From positions 1,426,001 through 1,490,000 of the forward strand of contig NZ_CP035283.1 of the NCBI RefSeq assembly GCF_004103755.1: 64,000 nt of DNA. Reading direction: 5' to 3'. Source of the stretch: Caproiciproducens sp. NJN-50 (GTDB lineage: Bacteria; Bacillota; Clostridia; Oscillospirales; Acutalibacteraceae). The translations under genes and the position numbers were made by a program. A model generated the notes under the pieces. It worked only from the letters and a program-made list of their open reading frames with translations. It did no database searches and had not been told where the DNA came from. Shown one piece after another: positions 52,465 through 61,138 of this stretch. The number at the start of each line of letters is the position of its first letter. Within the stretch, counting starts at the first letter, position 1.

Positions 52465-53883
52465 GTCCAGGAGGGTGCTCATAAACCACTTGATATTCAG
52501 ATAGGAGATTTCCCTGCGCCGCGCTTCCTGCGGGCTTTCGTTCTCCAGTTTGGGCACTTCCGCGATGGATTCCTCATAGCGCTGGTTGACATAGGCCTCC
52601 AGATCGAGCGCGTCGTTGATTTCCGGCTTGAACAGGTCCGTCCGTACGGAGAGATCGGGGGACCAGGGGAAACAGTGTCCCTCGAATGCTTCCTTTTTGT
52701 GGAACCACGGGTAGCCGCCGAAAATCTCATCGGCGCATTCCCCACTGACCGCCACGACATGTTCCTTTTTAATCAGTCTGCAAAAATGAAGGAGGGAGGA
52801 GTCCACGTCTGCCATGCCCGGCATGTCTTTTGCGTCGACGGCGTCATAAAGCTTGTCGGCCTGGCTTAAATTGTCGCATTTCAGGACGGTGTGGTCCGTC
52901 CCGCAGTACTCCGCCATTTTTGCCGCCCAGGGGTCGTCGGCATCCGGCTGGAAGGCGGAAGGCTTGAAATACCGGTCGTTTCCCGTAAATTCAAAGGAGT
53001 AGGTGGAAAGGATCTGCCCTGACTCGCGGTATCTGCGCGCGGCGATCGATGTGATCACGCTGGAGTCCAGACCGCCGGAGAGAAACGTGCACAGCGGCAC
53101 GTCGGAAACGAGCTGCCGGGTTACCGCATCCTCGACCAAATAGCGGACGTGGCTTACAGTGTCTTCGTAACTGTCGGGATGCTCATAGCTTTGCAGCTGG
53201 AAATATGGATTTGTGGAAAATCCGTCCCTGTCATAGATCGCCGAATATCCGGGCTTGATCTCAAAGATATCCTTGAAAATGCCGGTGCCCGCCGTGCGCG
53301 CGGGGCCGATGCCAAGAATCTCGCAGAGCCCCTGACGGTCCAGGACCGGATTGATCCCAGGGTATTGGAGCAGGGCCTTGACCTCCGATCCGAAGACCAG
53401 GCGGTCCCCGGAAACCGTATAGAACAGAGGCTTGACACCGAACCGGTCCCGGCAGAGAAAACAGCGGTTCCGTCTCTCGTCGTCGACGGCGAACGCAAAA
53501 ATCCCGTTCAGCTTTTTGGGGCATTCCGAACCGTAATGAATATAGCATTTGAGCAGCACTTCCGTGTCGCTCGTGGTTTCGAAAACATATCCCACGGATT
53601 CCATCTCGCGGCGGAGTTCACCGCCGTTGTAAAGTTCCCCATTGTAAACGATCGTGTATCGGTAACCGCCCGAATAGGCTGTCATCGGCTGCTTGCCGCC
53701 CTCCAAATCAATGACTGCAAGCCTTTGATGGGCGAAAGCCGCGTGATTTGAAACAAATACCCCATTTTCATCGGGTCCGCGGTGCCGGAGCGTATTTCCC
53801 ATGCGCCTGACAAGCTGACCTAGAAAAGGGGCCTCTTCCGTAAAATCTTCGCTGTAATTACAAAAACCTGCAATCCCACACAT
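52444..53883 (-). pseudogene. asnB: asnB 5' fragment (473 residues) of glutamine-hydrolysing asparagine synthetase
   Basis: It begins with the class II glutaminase nucleophile Cys2 (MCGIAGF) and RLAVIDLEGGKQPM, and includes the PP-loop SGGLDSS (about 266-272) and SGECADEIFGG of the AMP-forming synthetase domain. After residue 473 the frame leaves asnB at the phage junction and ends six residues later, so the last 144 residues of the enzyme are missing. A truncated glutaminase-bearing protein could be made, but complete asparagine synthesis is unlikely. AAAGGAGG precedes the ATG. A TTGAAC/TAATAT pair upstream may be its promoter. Confidence 0.93.
52465..52468. other. Prophage attachment junction, right (asnB 5' side)
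   Basis: The plus-strand GTCC is shared with 15251-15254. To the right the asnB coding sequence ends in LLD; to the left the frame runs into phage DNA, adding DRAGIV and a stop at 52444. Confidence 0.85.
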
Positions 53884-53952
53884 ATGGAACCCCCTCCTTT
53901 GAAGTTACATTACCATATTATGTGAAATTGCAATTATGGTTCAAAGAAACAA

Positions 53953-53977
53953 CCCCGCACCTGTTTGAGATGCGGGG
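53953..53977 (-). terminator. Terminator of the DUF1836-AraC operon
   Basis: CCCCGCA and TGCGGGG pair around an 11-nt loop. On the minus strand a T-rich tail follows. It lies just after the DUF1836 stop and partly overlaps the asnB promoter region. Confidence 0.75.
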
Positions 53978-53983
53978 TAAGAT

Positions 53984-54538
53984 TTACTTTTTCTTTTTCT
54001 CCGTTTTTTCCTCAGCGCTTTTTGCAAGTTCATTCAAAATCCGTTCCGACGCTGTCCGCCGCGCGTTCGCCTCGACGGACAGCTCGATGGCCAGCCGGGT
54101 CAGATCCGCTTCGCTCTGCGATGTGGAGCGGATGCGGTCACAGACTTCTTTCATCGCGGCTGTCTGAGCGCTGCAGAACCGGTCGTATATTTCGCTTTGC
54201 GAGGCGTTCAGCAGCAGGATCTTTACCAGTAGAGAGATGTCCTGAATGGAAAGGACCTGTTTGAGCATGCAGATGACGGTCAGGATCGCCAAGTGGTCCC
54301 GGGAATACTTCTTCTGCTCCGGCCTTGGAAGAACCCCGTCCTTGACATAGTTGTTGATCATGCTGGAGGTCAAAAGATTCGTGCCCTCATCTCTTTCATA
54401 CAGGCTGAGCTGTTTGTTCATATAAGTCAGCACCTGGTCCATATAAAGATAAATTTCCGGCAGCCGGTCCCATTCCACCGCCTTGGATTCTTCGATTTGT
54501 CCGACCCATTTCTGAATCCGGTCGGTAGCCTCGCTCAT
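53984..54538 (-). CDS. DUF1836 protein (MerR-like N-terminus)
   Basis: A 184-aa helical protein. LTSSMINNYVKDGVLPRPEQKKYSRDHL is broken here as MINNYVKDGVLP and KYSRDHLAIL, a MerR-type winged-helix pattern characteristic of DUF1836. The C-terminus is Lys/Glu rich. It is probably a DNA-binding regulator of unknown target. The start overlaps the stop of the upstream AraC gene (ATGA), so both are one operon. Confidence 0.85.
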   Translation of the reverse strand: MSEATDRIQKWVGQIEESKAVEWDRLPEIYLYMDQVLTYMNKQLSLYERDEGTNLLTSSMINNYVKDGVLPRPEQKKYSRDHLAILTVICMLKQVLSIQDISLLVKILLLNASQSEIYDRFCSAQTAAMKEVCDRIRSTSQSEADLTRLAIELSVEANARRTASERILNELAKSAEEKTEKKKK

Positions 54539-55392
54539 ATCTTTTTCTCCTTTCCCACACTTTTTCCCCTGCCGAGGGCATAACGGCTCGGAGGAATTCC
54601 CATATACCGCCGGAACACCCTGGAAAAATACAGCTGATCGGAGAATCCTGTGGAATAGGCTGTCTCTCCGACCGTCAGGTCTCCCGCCGCTAAAAGTTCC
54701 GCCGCTTTTCCGACCCGGTAGCGCATCAGGTATTCGTTCGGCGGCATGGAAATATGCCGCATGAACAGGCGGTAGAGATGGCTGCGGCTGATCCCCGCGT
54801 TGGACGCGATGCTGCTGACCGTGATGTCGCCGGAATAATTGTAATCGATGAATTTAATTGCCTTTTTTACATATTCGTAACCGTTGTCCTGCGGCTGGGC
54901 GGGCTTTCCGAACCGGTCCATCAGTTCGGCGAGAAACAAAAGCAGCCCGGATTCCATGCGGGCTTCTTCGCTGGGACTTGAACCGGAAGAATTGCAGATG
55001 CCAGTCAACAGGCGTTCCAGACGGTCGTCGCCTTCATAATGGAAAACCGGCTCGCGGTCTAAAAGGCCCGTCTGTTCCATCAGGCGTTTCGCATCGCTTC
55101 CGTTGAATCCGACCCAGCAGTAGGTCCAGGGTTCCTTGCCGTCCGCGGCGTAGGAGACAAGCTGAGACGGCACAACGAGAAATCCGTCCCCCACGGACAG
55201 CCGGTGCTGTTTTCCCGAGCAGCGAAAGGTTCCGCGCCCGGAGAGAATATAGTGAATCAAATAGTGGTCGCGCACGGCGGGACCCCAGGAATGGCACGAG
55301 GCGCAGCGTTGGACACCGCAGCTGTATACCGCAAGCCCAAGGCTGTTGTGGAACGGGTCGCGAAACGAACGGCGAAATTCCTCTTCTCCCAA
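54535..55392 (-). CDS. AraC-family transcriptional regulator
   Basis: A 285-aa regulator. The N-terminal cupin domain has HYILSGRGTFRCSGKQHRLSVGDGF broken as HYILSGRGTF and LSVGDGFLV, an effector-binding fold. The C-terminal double helix-turn-helix contains GISRSHLYRLFMRHISMPP and the AraC signature FSDQLYFSRVFRRYMGIPPS. A TTG start at 55392 with GGGAGG upstream fits best. The ligand is unknown; sugars are common for this class. It diverges from oadG-oadB and could control it. Confidence 0.87.
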   Translation of the reverse strand: MGEEEFRRSFRDPFHNSLGLAVYSCGVQRCASCHSWGPAVRDHYLIHYILSGRGTFRCSGKQHRLSVGDGFLVVPSQLVSYAADGKEPWTYCWVGFNGSDAKRLMEQTGLLDREPVFHYEGDDRLERLLTGICNSSGSSPSEEARMESGLLLFLAELMDRFGKPAQPQDNGYEYVKKAIKFIDYNYSGDITVSSIASNAGISRSHLYRLFMRHISMPPNEYLMRYRVGKAAELLAAGDLTVGETAYSTGFSDQLYFSRVFRRYMGIPPSRYALGRGKSVGKEKKI

Positions 55393-55504
55393 GCTCCCGC
55401 CCTCCCTTGGTTTTCTTCTTTATATTATAATTCCGAGCCGCCCGATATGCAATAAAAATCAGAAAATGATGAAACATAAAAAATCAAAAAATGGCGAAAT
55501 ACAA

Positions 55505-55533
55505 TTGAAATCGAATACGGGATTGGTTATAAT
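55505..55533 (+). promoter_or_regulatory. Promoter of oadG-oadB
   Basis: TTGAAA and TATAAT are spaced 17 nt apart, 63 nt before the chosen oadG start, in the divergent region shared with the araC-type gene. Confidence 0.75.
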
Positions 55534-55596
55534 TAGATAGCGTGCTTATAAAATCATCCAATGTGTTTGTCGGAATCTTTAAATTTGGGAGTGGAT

Positions 55597-56004
55597 ATGC
55601 GAATGAATGTTCAACAGGAAGTGCAAATATCACTGACAGTTTTGATCACCGGACTTGTAGTTGTATTTTTGATGCTGATTTTCCTGACGCTGATTATTAA
55701 GGGATACGGCAATGCGGTACATTCAATCCAGTCCAGACACGATCAAAAACAGCTGCGGGACGCGCGGCCGCTCCCAGAATTTGAGCCGGTCCGGGCGGCG
55801 GAGCCAGCGGAGGGGGAATCGCCGCTGCGAATCCAGGCCGGCGGTGAGGGAATTCCGGATGAGGTGCTGGCGGTGCTCGCGGCGGCGGCTTCCAGCGCGA
55901 TCCCCGGCGGGGTCGTTTCCTCTGTACGCCGCGCGGCGGCGCCGGATTTTGGCCGGTCTTCATGGAAGATCGCGGGTCTGCTGGAAAATACACGGCCGTT
56001 TTAG
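55597..56004 (+). CDS. Na+-pumping decarboxylase gamma subunit (OadG-like)
   Basis: A 135-aa small subunit of sodium-translocating decarboxylases. A single membrane helix (about residues 11-34) is followed by GYGNAVHSIQ and a Pro/Ala/Glu-rich linker of the kind that joins the membrane part to the carboxyltransferase. The start ATG at 55597 has GGGAG upstream. The beta subunit gene follows 33 nt later. The alpha and biotin-carrier subunits are not in this window. Confidence 0.78.
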   Translation: MRMNVQQEVQISLTVLITGLVVVFLMLIFLTLIIKGYGNAVHSIQSRHDQKQLRDARPLPEFEPVRAAEPAEGESPLRIQAGGEGIPDEVLAVLAAAASSAIPGGVVSSVRRAAAPDFGRSSWKIAGLLENTRPF

Positions 56005-56037
56005 CCATCAAGACGGGAAAAGGGAAGGGCTGTTAAA

Positions 56038-57183
56038 GTGACTGTATTCAATGAATTCGTAAAATCCGTTATAAAGATATTTCAGACTTCAGGTCTGGCC
56101 GAAAACGACCCAAGAAATTACGTTATGATTGCAATTGCCGGAGTTTTAATTTATCTTGCGGTGAAAAAGCAGTTCGAACCGCTCCTGCTGCTGCCGATTG
56201 CATTTGGCATGCTGCTGGTCAATCTGTATCCGGCCATCATGGCGGCACCATCCGGTTCGGAGAACGGCGGACTGTTTTATTATCTTTACCTCGGCGTGAA
56301 GCTGGGAATTTACCCGCCGCTGATCTTTCTTGGAATCGGCGCGATGACGGATTTCGGCCCGCTGATTTCCAATCCGAAGAGTTTTCTGCTCGGCGCGGCG
56401 GCTCAGCTCGGCATATTTACAACTTTCATCGGCGCGGTCTTCCTTGGGTTCAGCACCAAACAGGCGGGTGCCATCGGGATTATCGGCGGCGCCGACGGTC
56501 CGACGGCCATTTATGTGACTTCCAAATTGGCTCCGGAGCTTCTGGGCCCCATCGCGGTGGCGGCTTATTCCTACATGGCGCTGGTCCCGATCATTCAGCC
56601 CCCGATCATGAAGGCCCTGACGACGAAAAAGGAACGCCTCGTGCGGATGGAACAGCTTCGCCCGGTTTCGAAACTGGAGAAAGTCCTGTTCCCGATCATC
56701 GTCACAGTCCTGATCTCCCTTCTGCTGCCCGATGCTGCTCCTCTGGTTGGAATGCTGATGCTCGGCAATCTGTTCCGGGAAAGCGGAGTTGTGGAACGCA
56801 TCAGCAAGACTGCGCAGAATGAACTGATGAACATCATCACGATTTTCCTCGGCACTACGGTCGGCGCAACCGCTACCGGTACCCTTTTCCTTTCCTGGGG
56901 AACGATCAAGATCGTGATTCTCGGCCTGCTGGCCTTTGGTGTTGGGACGGCCGGCGGCGTGCTGTTCGGCAAATTAATGTGCCACATGAGCGGGTATAAG
57001 GTCAATCCGCTGATCGGGTCAGCGGGCGTTTCCGCGGTTCCCATGGCGGCGCGCGTCACCCAGAAAGTCGGCCAGGAAGAGGATCCCGGCAATTTCCTTC
57101 TGATGCATGCGATGGGTCCGAATGTCGCAGGCGTGATCGGCTCCGCGGTGGCGGCGGGCGTATTGCTCAGTATTTTGGGCTGA
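56038..57183 (+). CDS. Na+-translocating decarboxylase beta subunit (OadB/GcdB/MmdB)
   Basis: A 381-aa membrane protein with about nine to eleven helices, the carboxybiotin-driven Na+ channel. The functionally important GGADGPTAIYVTSKLAPELL contains the aspartate that corresponds to D203 of Klebsiella OadB. LMLGNLFRESGVVERIS and the C-terminal GPNVAGVIGSAVAAG are also conserved. The substrate (oxaloacetate, glutaconyl-CoA or methylmalonyl-CoA) depends on the missing alpha subunit. The GTG start follows GGGAAGGG. Confidence 0.93.
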   Translation: MTVFNEFVKSVIKIFQTSGLAENDPRNYVMIAIAGVLIYLAVKKQFEPLLLLPIAFGMLLVNLYPAIMAAPSGSENGGLFYYLYLGVKLGIYPPLIFLGIGAMTDFGPLISNPKSFLLGAAAQLGIFTTFIGAVFLGFSTKQAGAIGIIGGADGPTAIYVTSKLAPELLGPIAVAAYSYMALVPIIQPPIMKALTTKKERLVRMEQLRPVSKLEKVLFPIIVTVLISLLLPDAAPLVGMLMLGNLFRESGVVERISKTAQNELMNIITIFLGTTVGATATGTLFLSWGTIKIVILGLLAFGVGTAGGVLFGKLMCHMSGYKVNPLIGSAGVSAVPMAARVTQKVGQEEDPGNFLLMHAMGPNVAGVIGSAVAAGVLLSILG

Positions 57184-57205
57184 ATTTTATAAATTTTAAT
57201 GTTTG

Positions 57206-57236
57206 AAATCGCCCGCACAATGCGTGCGGGCGATTT
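57206..57236 (+). terminator. Terminator of oadG-oadB
   Basis: A 13-bp stem with a 5-nt loop lies right after oadB, followed by TTTTTT. It is a strong rho-independent terminator. Confidence 0.92.
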
Positions 57237-57269
57237 TTTCTGCCGGCACTGTTTTCAGAACGGTGCGGT

Positions 57270-57298
57270 TTGCACTTTTTTGCAGAATAAGATACAAT
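57270..57298 (+). promoter_or_regulatory. Promoter of pcrA
   Basis: TTGCAC and TACAAT are spaced 17 nt apart, 49 nt before the pcrA start. Confidence 0.7.
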
Positions 57299-57347
57299 GA
57301 AAGCACACGGGCGGCAGACCCGATTTTAATTTCTGGCGGTGGAGTAT

Positions 57348-59723
57348 ATGTCTGAACGGAATGAATTAAGGAAAAGAGTCCTCGAAAAAGAATTTTCCCG
57401 GATGAATGCGAAACAAAAGGAAGCGGTTTTCGCTGTCAGCGGTCCGCTTCTGATTTTGGCGGGAGCCGGGAGCGGGAAAACAACCGTACTGGTGAACCGG
57501 ATCGCCAACCTGGTCCGTTACGGCAGCGCCTATGAGTCCGCGACGGAGCCTGAACTGACCGGAGAAGAGCAGAAGGAAATTTCACTTTTTCTGGAAGGGA
57601 GAGGGGAACTGCCCCGGCAGATCATCGAAAGGCTTGCGGCTGATCCCTGCCCCCCCTGGCGCATCCTCGCCATTACGTTCACCAACAAGGCGGCGGAAGA
57701 GCTGAAGAACAGGCTGGGCGCCATGCTGGGCGAGGACGGCGGGGAAGTTTGGGCCTCCACTTTCCACTCTTCCTGCGCGCGCATGCTTCGCAGGAACGGG
57801 GAATGTCTGGGCTTTACCAGGCATTTCACCATCTATGACACCGAGGATTCCCGCAGAGTGATGAAGGACTGCCAGAAAAGACTTGGCATCGACGACAAGA
57901 AGCTTTCCTTTAAGGCGATCCTCGCGGAAATTTCCCGCGCAAAGGACAATTTGATCGGTCCCGAAGAGTATATCAGAGACGCGGGAGGGGACGAGCGGGC
58001 CGAAAAGATCGGCGCGGCCTACCGGATTTATCAGAGCTCGCTGAAAAATTCGGATGCCATGGACTTTGACGATCTGATTTTCAATACGATTTTGATGTTC
58101 CGGCAGGAACCGGAAGTTTTGGAGTACTACCAGAACCGGTTCCGCTACGTCCTGGTGGACGAGTACCAGGACACCAGCCATGCGCAGTATGTTTTCGTCA
58201 AAATGCTGGCGGAAAAAAGCCGGAACCTCTGCGTGGTGGGGGACGACGATCAGAGCATTTATCAATTCCGCGGGGCGACGATTGAAAATATCCTGAGCTT
58301 TGAAAAATCGTTTCCGCACGCAAAGGTCATCCGTCTTGAACAGAATTACCGTTCCACCAAGACGATTCTGGCCGCGGCGAACGCAGTGATCGCAAATAAT
58401 GAAAACCGGAAGGGAAAGACTCTGTGGACGGAAAATCCGGCGGGACGGAAAATTCAGGTCAGGACTGCTTCCAGCGAACAGGACGAAGCCTCCTACATAG
58501 CGGACCGGATTCTGGAAGGGGTGGCCGCCGGACGAAAATTTTCGGATTTTGCCGTTCTGTACCGCATGAACACGCAATCGAATGCTCTGGAGAAAATTTT
58601 TTCCAAGTCGGGAATCCGGTACCGGATCATCGGAGGGCAGCGCTTCTACGACCGCCGGGAAATCCGGGATATGATCGCGTACCTGAATGTCATCAACAAT
58701 CCGGACGACGAGGTCAGGCTTCAGCGCATTCTCAACCGGCCGAAACGGTCGATCGGGGACAAGACCATCGCGCAGACCGCGGAAATAGCCGCTCAGTTGG
58801 GGGAGAGCCTGTTTTCGGTTATCAGCCGCGCGGACGAATTCGAGCCGCTTCGGCGCGCGGCCCCAAAGCTTCTTGCTTTCGCAAAAATGATACAGGAATT
58901 GTCCGACCTGGCTTCGGACGAAACGGTCGGGCTGGGGGAGCTGTACCGGCAGCTTCTCCAAAAGACCGGATATCTTGACGCGCTGATGATTTCCGGGGAG
59001 GAAGACGCGCAGGACCGCGCCGACAACGTGCGGGAACTGTCGACCAACCTGATCAAATATGAGGAGGACAACGGAGAGGAATCGAGCCTTTCCGGATTCC
59101 TGGAGGAAGTTTCGCTGCTGACGGATATCGACAATTATGACGGCTCCTCCGATTCTGCCGTCCTGATGACCATGCATTCGGCGAAGGGATTGGAATTTCC
59201 GGTCGTTTTCCTGCCCGGCTTTGAAGAGGGGATTTTTCCCGGAATGCAGGTGCTGTACAATCCGGGGGAGATTGAAGAAGAACGCAGGCTTGCTTATGTT
59301 GCCATTACGCGGGCCAGGGAAGAGCTCTACATCCTGAATTCAGAATACAGGATGCTGTTCGGGAGCAGTCTCCACAACCTTCCGTCGCGTTTTTTAAAGG
59401 AAATCCCGGAGGATCTGACGGAGAGAAGCCGCTCCAGGGATTGGCAAAAACCGAAGCCGGGGATTGCCGTTCCGACTTCGGCAAGGGAAGCCAGGGCGGT
59501 CACTACGACTGCTGCGCGCAATTTCAGGCCGGCCTTTCAGCCGGCCCCGGCGGCGAAGCTTGTCTTCCGGGCCGGCGACGGAGTTGTTCATAAGACATTC
59601 GGGACAGGAGTGATCCTTTCCGCTTCCGCCGTGGGAAATGACACGTTGCTGGAGATTGCATTTGACAAGGCCGGGACAAAAAAGCTGATGGCGAATTTTG
59701 CCCGCCTGGAAAAATTGGAATAG
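57348..59723 (+). CDS. pcrA: UvrD/PcrA-type DNA helicase
   Basis: A 791-aa SF1 helicase that unwinds DNA in repair and removes RecA or stalled complexes. AGAGSGKTT is motif I, LAITFTNKAAEEL Ia, VDEYQDTSHAQ II, GDDDQSIYQFRGA III, and VAITRAREELY VI. Compared with typical PcrA there is an insertion of about 45 residues between motifs I and Ia (SATEPELTGEEQKEISLF and after). The C-terminal Tudor-like domain (VVHKTFGTGVILS) would contact RNA polymerase. ATG 57348 is chosen; GTG 57339 is possible. Confidence 0.93.
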   Translation: MSERNELRKRVLEKEFSRMNAKQKEAVFAVSGPLLILAGAGSGKTTVLVNRIANLVRYGSAYESATEPELTGEEQKEISLFLEGRGELPRQIIERLAADPCPPWRILAITFTNKAAEELKNRLGAMLGEDGGEVWASTFHSSCARMLRRNGECLGFTRHFTIYDTEDSRRVMKDCQKRLGIDDKKLSFKAILAEISRAKDNLIGPEEYIRDAGGDERAEKIGAAYRIYQSSLKNSDAMDFDDLIFNTILMFRQEPEVLEYYQNRFRYVLVDEYQDTSHAQYVFVKMLAEKSRNLCVVGDDDQSIYQFRGATIENILSFEKSFPHAKVIRLEQNYRSTKTILAAANAVIANNENRKGKTLWTENPAGRKIQVRTASSEQDEASYIADRILEGVAAGRKFSDFAVLYRMNTQSNALEKIFSKSGIRYRIIGGQRFYDRREIRDMIAYLNVINNPDDEVRLQRILNRPKRSIGDKTIAQTAEIAAQLGESLFSVISRADEFEPLRRAAPKLLAFAKMIQELSDLASDETVGLGELYRQLLQKTGYLDALMISGEEDAQDRADNVRELSTNLIKYEEDNGEESSLSGFLEEVSLLTDIDNYDGSSDSAVLMTMHSAKGLEFPVVFLPGFEEGIFPGMQVLYNPGEIEEERRLAYVAITRAREELYILNSEYRMLFGSSLHNLPSRFLKEIPEDLTERSRSRDWQKPKPGIAVPTSAREARAVTTTAARNFRPAFQPAPAAKLVFRAGDGVVHKTFGTGVILSASAVGNDTLLEIAFDKAGTKKLMANFARLEKLE

Positions 59724-59750
59724 GTGCTCAGGCATCCCTTCCATAAAAAT

Positions 59751-59778
59751 CCCCGCCTGAAGGAAACATCAGACGGGG
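59751..59778. terminator. Bidirectional terminator between pcrA and the 281-aa gene
   Basis: CCCCG-C-CTGA pairs with TCAG-A-CGGGG around an 8-nt loop. A T-run follows on the plus strand and A-rich sequence precedes it, which gives T residues on the minus strand. Confidence 0.78.
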
Positions 59779-59785
59779 ACTTTTG

Positions 59786-60631
59786 TTATGCGTTCTCTCC
59801 GCTCTTGCCTTTATCGCTGGAGATATCGCTGACCTTGGGCGGGAAAAAGTCTTCGGCAGGAAATTCAATGCGGCGGAACATCTCGCGCGGACTGTCGGAT
59901 GTAGGCTGGCATTCCTGTTCCGGAATGCAGAATTCGTAGGATGGGATCAGCATCGGGATGTCACGGACCAGCTGAGTGATGGTAAACAGACCGATCGTCG
60001 CATAAATGGCGTGACTGCATCCAAAATCGAACTCCGCTCCGTACAGGGCGCTGATGCTTTCAGGAATTCCGCTGCACACGTCGCAGCCTTGCGGCGGGCG
60101 GTCGCAGATCTTTGCGGAGAGTCCGATCGGCTCGGAGACTCTGCAGACGGCTTTCGGGAGCACTTTGCCCGTTGTCACTTCAACGTCAGGATCTGCGCTG
60201 CAGCCGGATTCAAAGGTTTTCACATTGCCGTCGCTGCCGAACAGGATCACGCGCTTGTTTGCAAGGCATACGCCATGCAGAACATTCGGGCAGGCGGACT
60301 GAGGCAGGAATACGTCCAGGCAGACATCGAAGAAGAAGTTCAGGTCTACGGCGTAAAACCCCTGATTGAACGGAACGGGCTCCAGGTGGAGAAATACCTT
60401 GATGACTTCGGCGCTCCGGATTCGCACGTTGCATGCGTGCTCGATCAGGTCATGCTTGTCGGGAGTGAAAAAGACTCTCATATCCTCCAGGTACTCTTTT
60501 GAACTGCAGGAATCATATACCCGCGCCGCGTCAATGCAGACGGCTTCTTTGATGTTTCCTGTACTTCTGCTGTTCGGATTGCTTTGCGTATTCTGAGCTG
60601 CTACAGCCGGATCCGTATTGTTTCTATCCAT
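59786..60631 (-). CDS. Conserved Clostridia protein of unknown function, Cys-containing
   Basis: A 281-aa soluble protein. After a disordered 25-residue start it has KEAVCIDAARVYDSCSSKEYLEDM broken as VCIDAARVYDSC and EYLEDMRVFF, then EPVPFNQGFYAVDLNFFF and NKRVILFGSDGNVKTFES. About ten cysteines are spread along it. Similar proteins seem common in Ruminococcaceae, with no known role. No signal peptide is present. AGGAGG precedes the ATG. It may be co-transcribed with the 72-aa gene upstream. Confidence 0.75.
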   Translation of the reverse strand: MDRNNTDPAVAAQNTQSNPNSRSTGNIKEAVCIDAARVYDSCSSKEYLEDMRVFFTPDKHDLIEHACNVRIRSAEVIKVFLHLEPVPFNQGFYAVDLNFFFDVCLDVFLPQSACPNVLHGVCLANKRVILFGSDGNVKTFESGCSADPDVEVTTGKVLPKAVCRVSEPIGLSAKICDRPPQGCDVCSGIPESISALYGAEFDFGCSHAIYATIGLFTITQLVRDIPMLIPSYEFCIPEQECQPTSDSPREMFRRIEFPAEDFFPPKVSDISSDKGKSGENA

Positions 60632-60742
60632 AAAATCATCCTCCTAACACAAATTGGAACCTTGTATCTCTATAACATTTTATGGCGGCGATTTCATTGT
60701 GTTACAGGAATTCTTTTATGGATAATTGGATTTACAGCTGAA

Positions 60743-60961
60743 TTAACCAAGAAATCCGCTGTTGCCCTGTTCCAGGTTTCTGACGGCGTTTTGAATGCGG
60801 CTTTTCGCCTCTTCGCCGGTGACGGAATCCTGTACGTACTGAATCACGGATTTTTGTCCCTCGTCGCCGAGAAGGGCGAAGTTTTTCATTGCGTTTTGGT
60901 GCCGCGCCAAAGACATCATCAGGCCGATCGGCATATCGGCGCCAGTTTTGTTTTCACCCAT
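60743..60961 (-). CDS. Small conserved protein of unknown function (72 aa)
   Basis: A helical protein beginning MGENKTGADMPIGLMMSLAR, with QNAMKNFALLGDEGQKSVIQ following. Small Clostridia proteins with the D(M)PIG/L(x)MALA pattern exist, but none has a function known to me. AGGAGGGA lies upstream of the ATG. It is followed on the same strand by the 281-aa gene after 111 nt. Confidence 0.75.
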   Translation of the reverse strand: MGENKTGADMPIGLMMSLARHQNAMKNFALLGDEGQKSVIQYVQDSVTGEEAKSRIQNAVRNLEQGNSGFLG

Positions 60962-61072
60962 TTAAATCCCTCCTGTTTGTATTTTCTATTATTGTTGCAG
61001 GAACGGTCTGTGGCGATACGAAAATTTTTTTGTTAAAATTTGTCAGATTTCTCCTGCGAGAACTGAAAAAAG

Positions 61073-61101
61073 TTGCATCGGGAATCATATTTTGTTATAA
61101 T
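61073..61101 (+). promoter_or_regulatory. Promoter of thyX-tmk
   Basis: TTGCAT and a perfect TATAAT are spaced 17 nt apart, 37 nt before the thyX start. Confidence 0.78.
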
Positions 61102-61138
61102 AAGCCGGATCGAAATCTATGATTAAGAGTTGAAAAAA

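Larger units (their letters stand above)
15251..52468. mobile_element. 37.2-kb siphovirus-type prophage inserted in asnB
   Basis: It is bounded by the two halves of asnB and carries its own large serine recombinase at the right end. The minus strand holds packaging, head, tail and replication genes in the standard order. Plus-strand cargo interrupts it at 22779-23842, 31475-33206, 34623-35146 and 42474-50300. No holin, endolysin, classical CI/Cro pair or excisionase is recognisable. Integration inside a coding gene and not a tRNA agrees with the recombinase class. Confidence 0.93.

Noticed and set aside
57582..59177. 531-codon open frame on the minus strand opposite pcrA
   Set aside because: It is fully antisense to a clear helicase gene with all motifs and has no recognisable protein pattern. 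GC-rich codon use creates such shadows.
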